Source: Bryobacteraceae bacterium (lineage in GTDB: Bacteria > Acidobacteriota > Terriglobia > Bryobacterales > Bryobacteraceae). Taken from it: DNA of 13,046 bases. A program made the translations under genes and the position numbers. The notes under the pieces are model-generated. The model saw only the letters and a program-made list of their open reading frames with translations. It had not been told where the DNA came from and made no database searches. The stretch's first letter is position 1, and every line of letters begins with the position of its first letter. Shown one piece after another: positions 1-7,833 of the stretch. Location: assembly GCA_025929455.1 (NCBI GenBank), contig JAICMB010000031.1, positions 1-13,046 on the forward strand, in the 5' to 3' direction.

Positions 1-2
1 CA

Positions 3-677
3 CCTCTGGTACACAGCATCACGGGCGTAACCGTTCGGGAGACGGTGCCGGACTGGGTGATGCAGCGGGTCAATGAGATTGTGCTTGCGGATTTGACTCC
101 CGAGGCGCTGCGGCACCGCATGCAACGCGGTGATATCTATCCGGTCGAGCGCGCGGAAAGAGCTCTCGCGCATTATTTCCGGCCGGGCAACCTGATTGCA
201 CTTCGCGAACTGGCGCTACGGCAGGTAACACAGGTCATCGACCGCAGCTTGGAGTCGTACCTGGAATGCGGCGACATGGCCGAGCCGCGGGTAGGTGAGC
301 GGATCGCGGTCTGTATCAGCTCGAATCCCGCGGCACAATACCTGATCGCACGGGGTTGGCGGATGGCGCAGGCGGTCAAGGCCGATTTCGTTGTGCTCCA
401 CGTCGATACGGGCCGGGACAACGAGCCGCGGGATCAACGCTCGCTACGGCACAATATCGAATTCGCTGCCAATCTCGGGGCCAAGGTCGTAAAGCTCAAA
501 GGGACCTCCGTGGTGGCGAGCGTTGCGGACTATGTCCGCGAAAAGCACGTTACCCAAGTGGTTTTTGGTCACTCGGCGACGACCGGCTGGCGCCGCTATT
601 TCTATCTGTATGCCGTAAACAAGTTTCTGCGAGATGCACCGTTCGTAGACGTGCATATCGTAACCCAAGCCAAATGA
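3..677 (+). CDS. kdpD: KdpD-type sensor, 3' part, lacking a histidine kinase
   Basis: The reading frame is open from the window edge, so the start and the Walker A/B part of the KdpD N-terminal domain lie upstream. What is visible is the end of that domain (motifs RETVPDWV, ADLTPEAL, ERALAHYFRPGNLIALRELALR) followed by a Usp-like alpha/beta domain starting near IAVCISSNPAAQ and ending VDVHIVTQAK. In canonical KdpD (about 890 residues) four membrane helices, a GAF domain and a histidine kinase follow the Usp domain. Here a TGA stops the protein directly after it, so no kinase is encoded. Short KdpD proteins of this kind are known from cyanobacteria such as Anabaena. The stop overlaps the kdpE start (ATGA), implying translational coupling. 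The likely role is sensing or modulating K+ or osmotic state for kdp control, without own kinase activity. A recent frameshift is unlikely, because the following DNA is an intact kdpE. Confidence 0.88.
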   Translation, partial: PLVHSITGVTVRETVPDWVMQRVNEIVLADLTPEALRHRMQRGDIYPVERAERALAHYFRPGNLIALRELALRQVTQVIDRSLESYLECGDMAEPRVGERIAVCISSNPAAQYLIARGWRMAQAVKADFVVLHVDTGRDNEPRDQRSLRHNIEFAANLGAKVVKLKGTSVVASVADYVREKHVTQVVFGHSATTGWRRYFYLYAVNKFLRDAPFVDVHIVTQAK

Positions 678-1366
678 CCGGGTCTCATCACATTCTGGCC
701 GTCGACGACGAGCCGCAAATCACGCGGGTTCTTCGGACGGCGTTAACTGCACACGGATACGAAGTGCGTGTCGCGCACGACGGAGAAAGCGCTCTGGAAC
801 TCATGAAGGACTGGCGCGCCGACCTCGTGGTAACGGATCTTGCGATGCCGAATGTAGACGGCGTGGAGTTGTGCCGGCGAATCCGTCATTCGTCCGAGGT
901 TCCAATTATCGTTTTATCGGTTCGGGACCAGGAGAGAACGAAAATCGAGGCACTCGATGCCGGAGCCGACGACTATGTCACAAAACCGTTCTCCGTCGAC
1001 GAATTGCTGGCGCGTATCCGCGCACACCTGCGGCGTTCAAATGAACGGCCAGCTCCTCAGATCGTAATTGCAGACGGCAACTTTCGAATCGATCTAGACG
1101 CGCGAAGCGTGATGGTGTCAGGCCGTAAGGTTCGCCTGACGCCGAAAGAATTCGACCTATTGGTCTACCTTGCGCAGCATGCCCGGAAAGTTATCACTAC
1201 CCGAAGGCTGCTCGCCGCCGTCTGGGGGTCGAATAGTATCGAGCAGCCCGAGTACGTACGGGTGTTCATGAACCACCTCCGCAAGAAACTCGAACCCGAT
1301 CCCGAGAACCCGCGCTATCTCCTGAATGAGCCCTGGGTGGGCTACCGCTTCGACCCGGGCGAGTAG
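674..1366 (+). CDS. kdpE: KdpE response regulator, OmpR/PhoB family
   Basis: This 230-residue protein fits the usual KdpE length (about 225). The receiver domain spans about residues 5-120, with the acidic pair D11-D12, phospho-acceptor D55 (VTDLAMP), switch residue S82 and K104 in the TKPF motif. The C-terminal winged-helix domain spans about 133-228 and carries the OmpR-family signatures LTPKEFDLLVYLAQHA and the VFMNHLRKKLE recognition helix, ending in YLLNEPWVGYRF, which is typical of KdpE. The frame stays open upstream to 356, but the ATG at 674 matches the start of the family and overlaps the kdpD stop by 4 nt. KdpE activates kdpFABC transcription. All phospho-relay residues are present although the adjacent sensor has no kinase, so the phosphate must come from another kinase or from small-molecule donors. 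Confidence 0.95.
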   Translation: MTGSHHILAVDDEPQITRVLRTALTAHGYEVRVAHDGESALELMKDWRADLVVTDLAMPNVDGVELCRRIRHSSEVPIIVLSVRDQERTKIEALDAGADDYVTKPFSVDELLARIRAHLRRSNERPAPQIVIADGNFRIDLDARSVMVSGRKVRLTPKEFDLLVYLAQHARKVITTRRLLAAVWGSNSIEQPEYVRVFMNHLRKKLEPDPENPRYLLNEPWVGYRFDPGE

Positions 1367-1370
1367 GTCG

Positions 1371-1440
1371 TTTACGGACTTTTAACGGTATTTCTATTCG
1401 CGTTTTACCCATTGTGGCGTTCAATCGGATGTATGGAAAC
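1371..1440 (+). promoter_or_regulatory. Candidate kdp promoter/KdpE-binding region
   Basis: The only sizeable gap inside the Kdp locus (1367-1467) begins with an A/T-rich stretch that stands out from its surroundings. It has a direct repeat, TTTACGG at 1371-1377 and TTTAACGG at 1381-1388, with starts 10 nt apart, and a third related TTTTAC at 1403-1408. KdpE of E. coli binds a T-rich direct repeat of TTTATA/TTTACA type with similar spacing, so this is the best operator candidate here. I could not settle on a -10/-35 pair. Confidence 0.35.
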
Positions 1441-1467
1441 GTTCGCGCCTAGGTCGGAGGCGGAGTG

Positions 1468-1554
1468 ATGCAGGACCTGCTTTTCGCGGCCATTACGGCG
1501 GCCTTCTTCGTTGTCGCTATCGGATACGTGCACCTCTGTGAACGTCTGAGGTAA
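1468..1554 (+). CDS. 28-residue membrane peptide upstream of kdpF
   Basis: A very short gene encodes 28 residues starting MQDLLFAAITAAFFVVAIGY and ending VHLCERLR. It is one hydrophobic helix (about residues 4-20) followed by a short positively charged tail, so it should sit in the inner membrane with the tail in the cytoplasm. A strong Shine-Dalgarno GGAGG at 1456-1460 lies 7 nt before the ATG, which is the main reason to believe it is translated. It is the first gene after the candidate kdp promoter and ends 2 nt before kdpF. It differs from KdpF, which follows intact. I recall similar short proteins ending in Y..C(D/E)RL next to kdp genes in other phyla, but could not verify this. A role as an accessory or assembly peptide of the Kdp pump is inference. 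Confidence 0.7.
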   Translation: MQDLLFAAITAAFFVVAIGYVHLCERLR

Positions 1555-1556
1555 GC

Positions 1557-1646
1557 ATGTCGTCTGAGTCGATCGTCATCCTTGCAATCAGCGTCGCGCT
1601 GGCGGCGTACCTGCTATACGCGCTGTTGCGTGCGGAGAAGCTGTAG
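1557..1646 (+). CDS. kdpF: KdpF, small subunit of the Kdp K+-transporting ATPase
   Basis: This 29-residue protein (MSSESIVILAISVALAAYLL, then YALLRAEKL) has the length and pattern of KdpF: a single transmembrane helix ending in a YLLYALLRAE motif that parallels YLVYALINAE in E. coli KdpF. KdpF packs against KdpA and stabilises the inner-membrane KdpFABC complex. GAGG at 1548-1551 supplies a ribosome binding site 5 nt before the ATG. The stop codon abuts the kdpA start with no gap (TAGATG), which strongly supports the call. Genes of this size are often missed in automatic annotation. Confidence 0.9.
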   Translation: MSSESIVILAISVALAAYLLYALLRAEKL

Positions 1647-3374
1647 ATGAACGCCAATGGTGTATTCCAAATCGCCGTTTATGTCGTTCTGGTTCTTGCC
1701 GTAACAAAGCCGCTGGGCTTATTTATGGCCCGTGTTTTCAGCCGCGAAAGGACATTTTTGGATCCTGTCCTGCGCCCGGTTGAGCGCACGATTTATCGGC
1801 TCACCGGGGTCGACGAACAATGCGAAATGCATTGGACCGAATACGCCATATCGATGCTGCTGTTCAGCGCCGTTTCCATGCTCGTACTTTACGCTATCCT
1901 TCGCCTCCAAGAATACTTGCCGTGGAACCCTGAAAAATTCGGCGCTGTTGCGCCTGCGCACCTGGCGTTTAACACGGCAGCGTCGTTCACGACCAACACT
2001 AACTGGCAGGCGTATTCGGGTGAAACAACGATGAGTTATTTCACGCAGATGGCAGGTCTGGCCTATCACAACTTCGTATCGGCCGCGGCTGGAATAGCAC
2101 TGGCCATCGCGTTTATCCGCGGGATCGCCCGGCGCGAGGTCGATACGATCGGTAATTTCTGGGTCGACATGGTGCGCGCTTTGCTTTGGGTGCTGCTGCC
2201 GTTTTGCGTAGCCGGCGCCTTGCTGCTGGTATCGCAGGGCGTGGTTCAAAACCTCAGACCGTACGACAATGTCGAGCTGCTCGAATCCCATCACGCGCAA
2301 ACGATTGCCCAGGGGCCCGTGGCATCGCAGGAAATCATCAAGGAATGGGGCACCAACGGAGGCGGCTTCTTCAACGCGAACAGCGCACATCCGTTTGAAA
2401 ATCCGACGCCGTTATCGAACCTCATCGAGATGTTCGCTATCTTCGCCGTTTCTTCGGCACTGACGTATACACTCGGCCGCATGACCGGCTCACAGAGACA
2501 CGGATGGGCAGTGTGGTCGGCCATGGCTGCGCTATTTTTCGCGGGCGTAACGACGGCGTATTGGGCGGAAGCGCGAGGCAATCCGCTCCTGGCCCACGTG
2601 GACCAGAAGGCAAGCGCCCTCCAGGCCGGCGGCAACATGGAAGGCAAGGAAGTTCGTTTCGGCATTGCCGATAGCGCACTGTTCGCCACGGCCACGTCGG
2701 ACGCGAGCTGCGGCGCCATTAATGGCTGGCACGATTCCTTCACTCCGATCGGAGGCATGGTCCCTCTCGTGAACATCCTGTTGAGCGAGGTTGTCTTCGG
2801 CGGCGTTGGCGCTGGCATGTACGGGATGCTGATCTACATCGTTCTTGCCGTATTCCTGGCCGGGTTGATGGTGGGCCGCACGCCAGAGTATCTCGGCAAG
2901 AAAATCGAAGCGTACGACGTGAAGATGGCGATGCTGGTGACGCTGATATTCCCATTTGTCATCCTCGTGTTTACCGCAATTTCTGTGGTGAGGCCGTTCG
3001 GAACCGCGGGCATCCTCAATCCGGGTCCGCACGGGATTAGCGAAATTCTATATGCCTTTACTTCCGCGGGCGGGAACAATGGATCCGCTTTTGGAGGACT
3101 GACGGTCAACACGTCTTGGTACGACATAGCGCTCGGAGTGACAATGCTGGCCGGCCGGTTCCTGATGATCGTTCCGATGCTGGCGATCGCCGGCAATCTT
3201 GCAGGCAAAAAACACGTGCCTGCGTCAGCCGGAACCTTTCCGGTTACGACGCCGCTGTTCGCGGTTCTGTTAATAGGGGTCATTCTGATCGTGGGCGCCC
3301 TGACGTTTTTCCCGGCACTCAGTCTAGGACCCATTCTGGAGCAGCTGCTAATGCAAACAGGAAAGGCGTTTTGA
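1647..3374 (+). CDS. kdpA: KdpA, K+-binding channel-like subunit of KdpFABC
   Basis: This 575-residue polytopic membrane protein (557 in E. coli) of the superfamily of K+ transporters has four pore-loop repeats, all recognisable: TNTNW at 116-120, GTNGGGFF at 235-242, SCGA at 354-357 and SAGGNNGS at 473-480. These loops form the K+ selectivity filter; captured K+ moves through an intramembrane tunnel to KdpB. Other family signatures are [13 protein letters not shown] near 150 and HDSFTPIGG near 362. The start follows GGAG at 1634-1637 with 9 nt spacing and directly abuts the kdpF stop. The last codons overlap a possible TTG start of kdpB. No filter segment is missing, so the subunit should be functional. 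Confidence 0.98.
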   Translation: MNANGVFQIAVYVVLVLAVTKPLGLFMARVFSRERTFLDPVLRPVERTIYRLTGVDEQCEMHWTEYAISMLLFSAVSMLVLYAILRLQEYLPWNPEKFGAVAPAHLAFNTAASFTTNTNWQAYSGETTMSYFTQMAGLAYHNFVSAAAGIALAIAFIRGIARREVDTIGNFWVDMVRALLWVLLPFCVAGALLLVSQGVVQNLRPYDNVELLESHHAQTIAQGPVASQEIIKEWGTNGGGFFNANSAHPFENPTPLSNLIEMFAIFAVSSALTYTLGRMTGSQRHGWAVWSAMAALFFAGVTTAYWAEARGNPLLAHVDQKASALQAGGNMEGKEVRFGIADSALFATATSDASCGAINGWHDSFTPIGGMVPLVNILLSEVVFGGVGAGMYGMLIYIVLAVFLAGLMVGRTPEYLGKKIEAYDVKMAMLVTLIFPFVILVFTAISVVRPFGTAGILNPGPHGISEILYAFTSAGGNNGSAFGGLTVNTSWYDIALGVTMLAGRFLMIVPMLAIAGNLAGKKHVPASAGTFPVTTPLFAVLLIGVILIVGALTFFPALSLGPILEQLLMQTGKAF

Positions 3375-5416
3375 GCAACATGGCGGCTACGACTTCACGC
3401 AGATCCGTTTGGGACGGCAAAATGATGCGTCGCGCGCTGGTCGACGCAACCGTGAAATTGAATCCGCGCACGATGATGCGCAACCCGGTAATGTTCGTTG
3501 TCGAGATCGGCAGCGTGATCACAACCGTGTTGCTGATTCGCGATCCGGGCAAAGCATTCAGCTTTAATCTGCAGATCACGTTGTGGCTGTGGTTCACGGT
3601 GCTGTTCGCCAACTTTGCGGAAGCGATGGCGGAGGGGCGCGGAAAAGCGCAGGCAGACGCCTTACGCAGGACTCGCCTGGAAACGGTCGCCAACGTTTTA
3701 CACGAAGACGGGTCGGTGACGCAGGCGCCAAGTTCGCGATTGCGCACGGGCGAGATCGTCGTTATCTCGGCGGGAGAGTTCATTCCCGGCGACGGGGAAA
3801 TTATCGATGGGGTCGCGTCCGTGGACGAGTCGGCAATTACTGGTGAATCCGCACCCGTGATACGCGAATCGGGCGGCGATCGCTCCGCGGTCACCGGCGG
3901 CACGCGCGTGCTTTCCGATCAGATCAAGGTAAGGATTACATCGAACCCCGGCGAGACATTTCTCGACCGCATGATTGCGCTGGTCGAGGGCGCTGAGCGT
4001 CATAAGACACCGAACGAAATCGCGCTCAATATCCTGCTGGCCGGGCTGACGATCATCTTCCTACTGGCTGTAGTCACTCTTGAACCGTTCGCGGTCTATT
4101 CCGGTTCGCCGCAGACCGTATTCGTCCTGGTCTCACTTCTGGTCTGTCTCATTCCGACGACGATTGGAGGATTGCTCTCCGCCATTGGGATTGCGGGAAT
4201 GGACCGGCTCGTACAGCACAATGTGCTGGCGATGTCCGGACGCGCGGTCGAAGCTGCTGGCGACGTGAACACGCTGCTTCTCGACAAGACCGGGACCATC
4301 ACTCTGGGCAACCGGCAAGCGGCGTGCTTCGTACCCGCGCCGGGCGTTGCACATGCGGAACTCGCCGACGCCGCGCAGCTTGCATCTCTATCGGATGAAA
4401 CGCCGGAGGGGCGCTCGATTGTCGTGTTCGCAAAGGAAAACTTCGGGCTGCGCGGCCGCGAAATCGCTTCTCTTGAAGCCGCATTTGTGCCGTTCTCGGC
4501 ACTGACACGTATGTCGGGCGTGAACGTTAACGGATTCGAAATTCGCAAAGGTGCGGCCGAGGCGATCGAGCAATACTTACGAGGGCACGGCGGCGCTTTA
4601 CCCGAGCGCGTGCGGGGCGACGTGGACCGCATCGCCCGATCCGGAGGAACTCCGCTGGTGGTGGCAGAACGTACGCGAGGCGCGCTAGGCGTCATTGAGC
4701 TGAGAGATATCGTAAAGGGCGGAACGCGGGAGAGATTTGCTCAACTGCGAGTGATGGGAATCCGCACGGTCATGATTACGGGCGATAACCCCCTGACCGC
4801 TGCGGCGATCGCGCACGAGGCCGGCGTGGACGATTTTCTCGCGCAGGCGACGCCGAAGGACAAAATGGACTTGATTCGCCGCGAGCAGAGCGCGGGCAAA
4901 CTGGTGGCGATGACGGGCGACGGGACCAATGACGCGCCGGCGTTGGCGCAGGCCGATGTAGGCGTAGCGATGAATACGGGCACGCAGGCGGCCAAGGAAG
5001 CCGGCAACATGATCGATCTCGATTCCAATCCGACGAAACTTATCGAGGTCGTAGAGATCGGGAAACAAATGTTAATGACACGCGGCGCCCTCACCACGTT
5101 TTCCATCGCGAATGACGTCGCAAAATACTTCGCGATCATTCCCGCCATGTTCGCCGCCACCTTTCCCGTGTTGAACGCGCTGAATATTATGCATCTGAGG
5201 ACGCCTCAGTCGGCGGTGCTGTCGGCCGTCATCTTCAATGCAATGATCATCGTGGTCCTAATTCCGCTAGCGCTTCGCGGAATCAAGTACCGCCCCATGA
5301 GTGCCGCTGCGCTGCTGCGGCGCAATCTGTTGCTTTACGGTGTGGGCGGCATCGTGGTGCCGTTTGCAGGCATCAAAGCGATCGATCTGTTCATCACTGC
5401 GGTACGCCTGGTGTGA
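3371..5416 (+). CDS. kdpB: KdpB, P-type ATPase catalytic subunit of KdpFABC
   Basis: This P-type ATPase powers K+ uptake in the inner membrane. Numbered from the ATG at 3380 (678 residues), it has the phosphatase-loop motif TGES at 154-157, the transmembrane motif PTT at 259-261, the phosphorylated aspartate D302 in DKTGTIT, nucleotide-site residues F372 and K390 (KGAA), TGDGTNDAP at 512-520, and D579 and K582 in NDVAKYF, the charged pair that couples transport. S157 corresponds to the regulatory serine S162 of E. coli. The start given is TTG 3371 (681 residues): it overlaps the kdpA stop as TTGA, and AGGAAAGG at 3359-3366 is well spaced for it but too far from the ATG. The ATG 3380 remains possible. 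All catalytic residues are intact. Confidence 0.97.
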   Translation: MSNMAATTSRRSVWDGKMMRRALVDATVKLNPRTMMRNPVMFVVEIGSVITTVLLIRDPGKAFSFNLQITLWLWFTVLFANFAEAMAEGRGKAQADALRRTRLETVANVLHEDGSVTQAPSSRLRTGEIVVISAGEFIPGDGEIIDGVASVDESAITGESAPVIRESGGDRSAVTGGTRVLSDQIKVRITSNPGETFLDRMIALVEGAERHKTPNEIALNILLAGLTIIFLLAVVTLEPFAVYSGSPQTVFVLVSLLVCLIPTTIGGLLSAIGIAGMDRLVQHNVLAMSGRAVEAAGDVNTLLLDKTGTITLGNRQAACFVPAPGVAHAELADAAQLASLSDETPEGRSIVVFAKENFGLRGREIASLEAAFVPFSALTRMSGVNVNGFEIRKGAAEAIEQYLRGHGGALPERVRGDVDRIARSGGTPLVVAERTRGALGVIELRDIVKGGTRERFAQLRVMGIRTVMITGDNPLTAAAIAHEAGVDDFLAQATPKDKMDLIRREQSAGKLVAMTGDGTNDAPALAQADVGVAMNTGTQAAKEAGNMIDLDSNPTKLIEVVEIGKQMLMTRGALTTFSIANDVAKYFAIIPAMFAATFPVLNALNIMHLRTPQSAVLSAVIFNAMIIVVLIPLALRGIKYRPMSAAALLRRNLLLYGVGGIVVPFAGIKAIDLFITAVRLV

Positions 5417-5425
5417 AGGCTTGTT

Positions 5426-5995
5426 ATGAAGAAGCAGTTCGTTACCTCCATTCTGATGACCGCCGTCACCATGGCGCTCCTTGGCGTTGTTTATCCCCTC
5501 GCGATGACGATGATTTCGCAGGTTCTGTTCCCTTACAAATCGAACGGACAATTGATCGTCCGGCACGGAAAGGTGATCGGGTCGCGAATCATTGGCCAGC
5601 CATTTACCGGGCCGGGGTACTTCAACTCACGGCCATCGGCGGCGGGCGCGGGCTACGATGCGGCGAATTCCGGCGGCACAAATTTGGGCCCGACAAATCG
5701 GAAGTTGATTGATCGAGTGGAACAAGACAGTGCCGCCCTTCAACGCGAGAATCCGAATGCGCCGGTACCAATTGACCTTGTGACCACGTCCGCTTCCGGT
5801 CTCGATCCGGACGTGACCCCTGCCGCGGCGTATTTTCAGGTGCCCCGAGTGGCTCGCGCGCGCCGGCTAAAGCCGGAAATCGTGGCGGCTCTTGTCCGCT
5901 CTCACGTTAGAGATAGGCAGTTCGGATTTCTCGGCGAGCGGCGCGTCAACGTGTTGGAGCTGAACCTGGACCTCGATCGGATATCTTCGCGGTGA
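5426..5995 (+). CDS. kdpC: KdpC, accessory subunit of KdpFABC
   Basis: This 189-residue protein (190 in E. coli) has one N-terminal membrane helix (about residues 8-30) and a periplasmic domain. Family motifs are present in order: GSRIIGQPF at 52-60, YFNSRPSAA at 65-73, SGGTNLGPTN at 82-91, and TTSASGLDPDVTPAAAYFQV at 120-139. KdpC binds KdpA from the periplasmic side and is needed for a stable, active pump. The ATG lies 9 nt after the kdpB stop with GAAGG at 5415-5419 as ribosome binding site, so it belongs to the same transcript. Nothing is missing. Confidence 0.97.
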   Translation: MKKQFVTSILMTAVTMALLGVVYPLAMTMISQVLFPYKSNGQLIVRHGKVIGSRIIGQPFTGPGYFNSRPSAAGAGYDAANSGGTNLGPTNRKLIDRVEQDSAALQRENPNAPVPIDLVTTSASGLDPDVTPAAAYFQVPRVARARRLKPEIVAALVRSHVRDRQFGFLGERRVNVLELNLDLDRISSR

Positions 5996-6001
5996 AGTGT
6001 T

Positions 6002-6688
6002 TTGCATCATAGGCGTGGCATCGTTTGGATCTGTGTGCTCCGCACCCTACCGGCATTGGCGCAGGAAACCGTGTTCAATGTCCCAAGCGGTGATATTCTC
6101 GATCCCGGCAAGGCATATGTCGAGCTCGACACAGCTTACGTTTCGTCAAACGGGAGCTGCAGTTTCACGCCTCGCATCGTTGTGGGTGCCGCGCACGGGA
6201 TCGAGCTTGGCCTCAATGTCAGTGGTCTCGTCACTGGAGCAGCTCCGCAAACCACCCTGACGCCGGCAATGAAGTGGAAGGTTTACGACGGCGGCGGAAA
6301 CGGATGGTTCTTTCTGACGGGTGACAATCTTTTCATACCGATTCAGAACCGGACTTACCGGGCGGGCAATTATGCGTACGCCGAGTTTGCGAAGACCTGG
6401 CGAACGAAAACGCGGGCGACGTTCGGCGTATATGCGTTCACTCCGCATGTACTCGCCCCTGGTAGCCGGGCTGGCGGGCAGTTCGCCATCGAGCAACCAA
6501 TTGGCGATCGCTTTACGCTCGCTGCAGACTGGTACACCGGCGACCATGCTCTCGCGTATGTCAGCCCGGGTGTTATTTTTAAGGCGACCTCGAAACTCAC
6601 GGTTTACGGCACCTACGAGATCGGGAATGGCGGAGCGTTGGCACGAAACCGGCAGCTCGTGGTGGAGGCAGGCTGGAATTTCCATTAG
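6002..6688 (+). CDS. Probable outer-membrane beta-barrel protein of the kdp operon
   Basis: This 228-residue protein begins at a TTG only 6 nt after the kdpC stop, with GGTGAAG at 5991-5997 as a plausible ribosome binding site. The N-terminus reads as a signal peptide with cleavage after ALA-Q (near residue 20): basic HHRRG, a short hydrophobic stretch, then LPALAQ. The mature part is rich in Gly, aromatic and alternating polar/apolar residues (VELDTAYV, RIVVGAAHGIELGLNVSG, YAYAEFAKTW, TRATFGVYAF, LTVYGTYEIGNGG) and ends VVEAGWNFH, the pattern of a small outer-membrane beta-barrel. No cytoplasmic enzyme motif is visible. I recall similar genes next to kdp in other acidobacteria, not checked. 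Its position suggests expression together with the K+ pump, perhaps easing ion entry through the outer membrane; that is inference. No ATG is available, and a rival hydrophobic start exists in another frame at 5997. Confidence 0.72.
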   Translation: MHHRRGIVWICVLRTLPALAQETVFNVPSGDILDPGKAYVELDTAYVSSNGSCSFTPRIVVGAAHGIELGLNVSGLVTGAAPQTTLTPAMKWKVYDGGGNGWFFLTGDNLFIPIQNRTYRAGNYAYAEFAKTWRTKTRATFGVYAFTPHVLAPGSRAGGQFAIEQPIGDRFTLAADWYTGDHALAYVSPGVIFKATSKLTVYGTYEIGNGGALARNRQLVVEAGWNFH

Positions 6689-6948
6689 GCTTGTCCTATT
6701 GTGAAATTCAGGATCGTCCCGGGGCATATCGGGCGTCCAGCCGAACCGAAACTCACGGCGCGATCCGCTATTTGGAACCCGCACCGCACGAGCTAAGGAC
6801 AATCGAAAACGCGACGCGGCCTCATCCACAATCGAGTGCTCGTTCACCGTGGCCGGTAACATCGCCGGCCCTCTAATTAGCTTCCTGTTGCTCAAGCAAA
6901 CGGAGCAACCACGCGAGTTGCGCCGGCGTTTGCGGCACAATAGGTTCG
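6689..6948. other. Non-coding junction between Kdp locus and galU
   Basis: This 260-nt gap carries no convincing gene on either strand. It holds two short hairpins: GGCCGG/CCGGCC (6851-6856 and 6865-6870, loop 8 nt) and GTTGCTC/GAGCAAC (6887-6893 and 6903-6909, loop 9 nt). Neither is followed by a T-run, so neither is a clear intrinsic terminator. Codon use differs on the two sides. The promoter for the galU chain should lie here or just upstream, but I found no good -35/-10 pair. Confidence 0.6.
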
Positions 6949-7833
6949 ATGATTCCAAGTGTGCGCAAGGCGGTGTTCCCGGCCGCCGGTCTGGGAACAC
7001 GTTTTCTGCCCGCAACGAAAGCGCAGCCCAAGGAGATGCTGCCGCTGGTCGACAAGCCGCTCATCCAGTACGGCGTCGAAGAGGCCATCCACTCCGGTAT
7101 CCAGAACATCATCATCGTCACCGGCCGCGGCAAGACCGCGATTGAGGATCACTTCGACGTCAGCTTCGAGCTTGAGCAGGTGCTCGAAGCCAAAGGCAAG
7201 CGCGAGCTGCTCAGCATCGTGCGCAACGTCTCCGACATGATCAACGTCGCGTACGTTCGTCAAAAGGAAGCGCTCGGCCTCGGCCATGCCGTGCTGCGCG
7301 CCAAAGAGTTGGTCGGCCACGAGCCGTTCGCCGTAGTTCTGTCCGACGATGTCATCGACTCCGAAATCCCGGCGGTTCGGCAGTTACTGGACGTCTACGA
7401 ATTTTATGGCGCGCCCGTCGTCGCGTTGATGGAAGTGCCGGACGATGCCATCTCGTCCTACGGAGCCGTGGACGCGGAGCCCGTTGCGCACAACGGCGGA
7501 CGCGACCGTCTGTTCCGCATTCGCAATATGGTCGAGAAACCCAAGCCGTCGGAAGCGCCGTCGAATCTCGCGATCATCGGCCGCTATGTGCTGACACCCG
7601 AGATTTTCGATTCGCTCGAAGCCACCACGCCCGGTAGCGGCGGCGAAATCCAGCTCACCGACGGCCTGAAGCATCTATTGCGGAACCGCCCCATCTACGG
7701 CTACCGCTTCGAAGGTACGCGCTACGACGCAGGCGACAAGCTCGGTTTCCTGAAGGCGACTGTCGAGTTCGCGCTGCAGCGCTATGACCTCGGCCAGCAG
7801 TTTCGCGATTATCTGAAAGGAATCAAGCTCTAG
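6949..7833 (+). CDS. galU: UTP-glucose-1-phosphate uridylyltransferase
   Basis: This 294-residue cytoplasmic enzyme makes UDP-glucose from UTP and glucose-1-phosphate, supplying glucose for exopolysaccharide, lipopolysaccharide, glycogen or trehalose synthesis. The nucleotide-binding start has the GalU form FPAAGLGTRFLPATKAQPKE (residues 10-29) followed by MLPLVDKPLIQY. LSDDVID near 131-137 supplies the metal-binding aspartates. MVEKPKP, GSGGEIQLTD and GTRYDAGDKLGFLKA are further signatures that separate GalU from RfbA-type thymidylyltransferases. Length fits the family. The ribosome binding site is weak, but the start fits the conserved N-terminus. The stop overlaps the next gene by one base (TAGTG), so galU heads a five-gene chain. 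Confidence 0.95.
   Translation: MIPSVRKAVFPAAGLGTRFLPATKAQPKEMLPLVDKPLIQYGVEEAIHSGIQNIIIVTGRGKTAIEDHFDVSFELEQVLEAKGKRELLSIVRNVSDMINVAYVRQKEALGLGHAVLRAKELVGHEPFAVVLSDDVIDSEIPAVRQLLDVYEFYGAPVVALMEVPDDAISSYGAVDAEPVAHNGGRDRLFRIRNMVEKPKPSEAPSNLAIIGRYVLTPEIFDSLEATTPGSGGEIQLTDGLKHLLRNRPIYGYRFEGTRYDAGDKLGFLKATVEFALQRYDLGQQFRDYLKGIKL

Noticed and set aside
356..673. Upstream extension of kdpE
   Set aside because: The frame is open to 356, but this DNA codes for the end of KdpD in another frame, and KdpE family proteins start at about 674.
6824..6836. 13-nt sequence ATCCACAATCGAG, repeated at 12976-12988
   Set aside because: Both copies are in non-coding DNA, but a couple of chance 13-nt matches are expected in 13 kb and the flanks do not align.
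6851..6870. GGCCGG/CCGGCC hairpin as terminator of the Kdp transcript
   Set aside because: It has only a 6-bp stem and no T-run after it, and it lies 160 nt beyond the last gene.
6146..7015. 289-codon open frame on the - strand
   Set aside because: It runs antisense to the barrel gene and across the junction, its translation is rich in Arg/Pro/Ser with no domain, and it ends inside galU.
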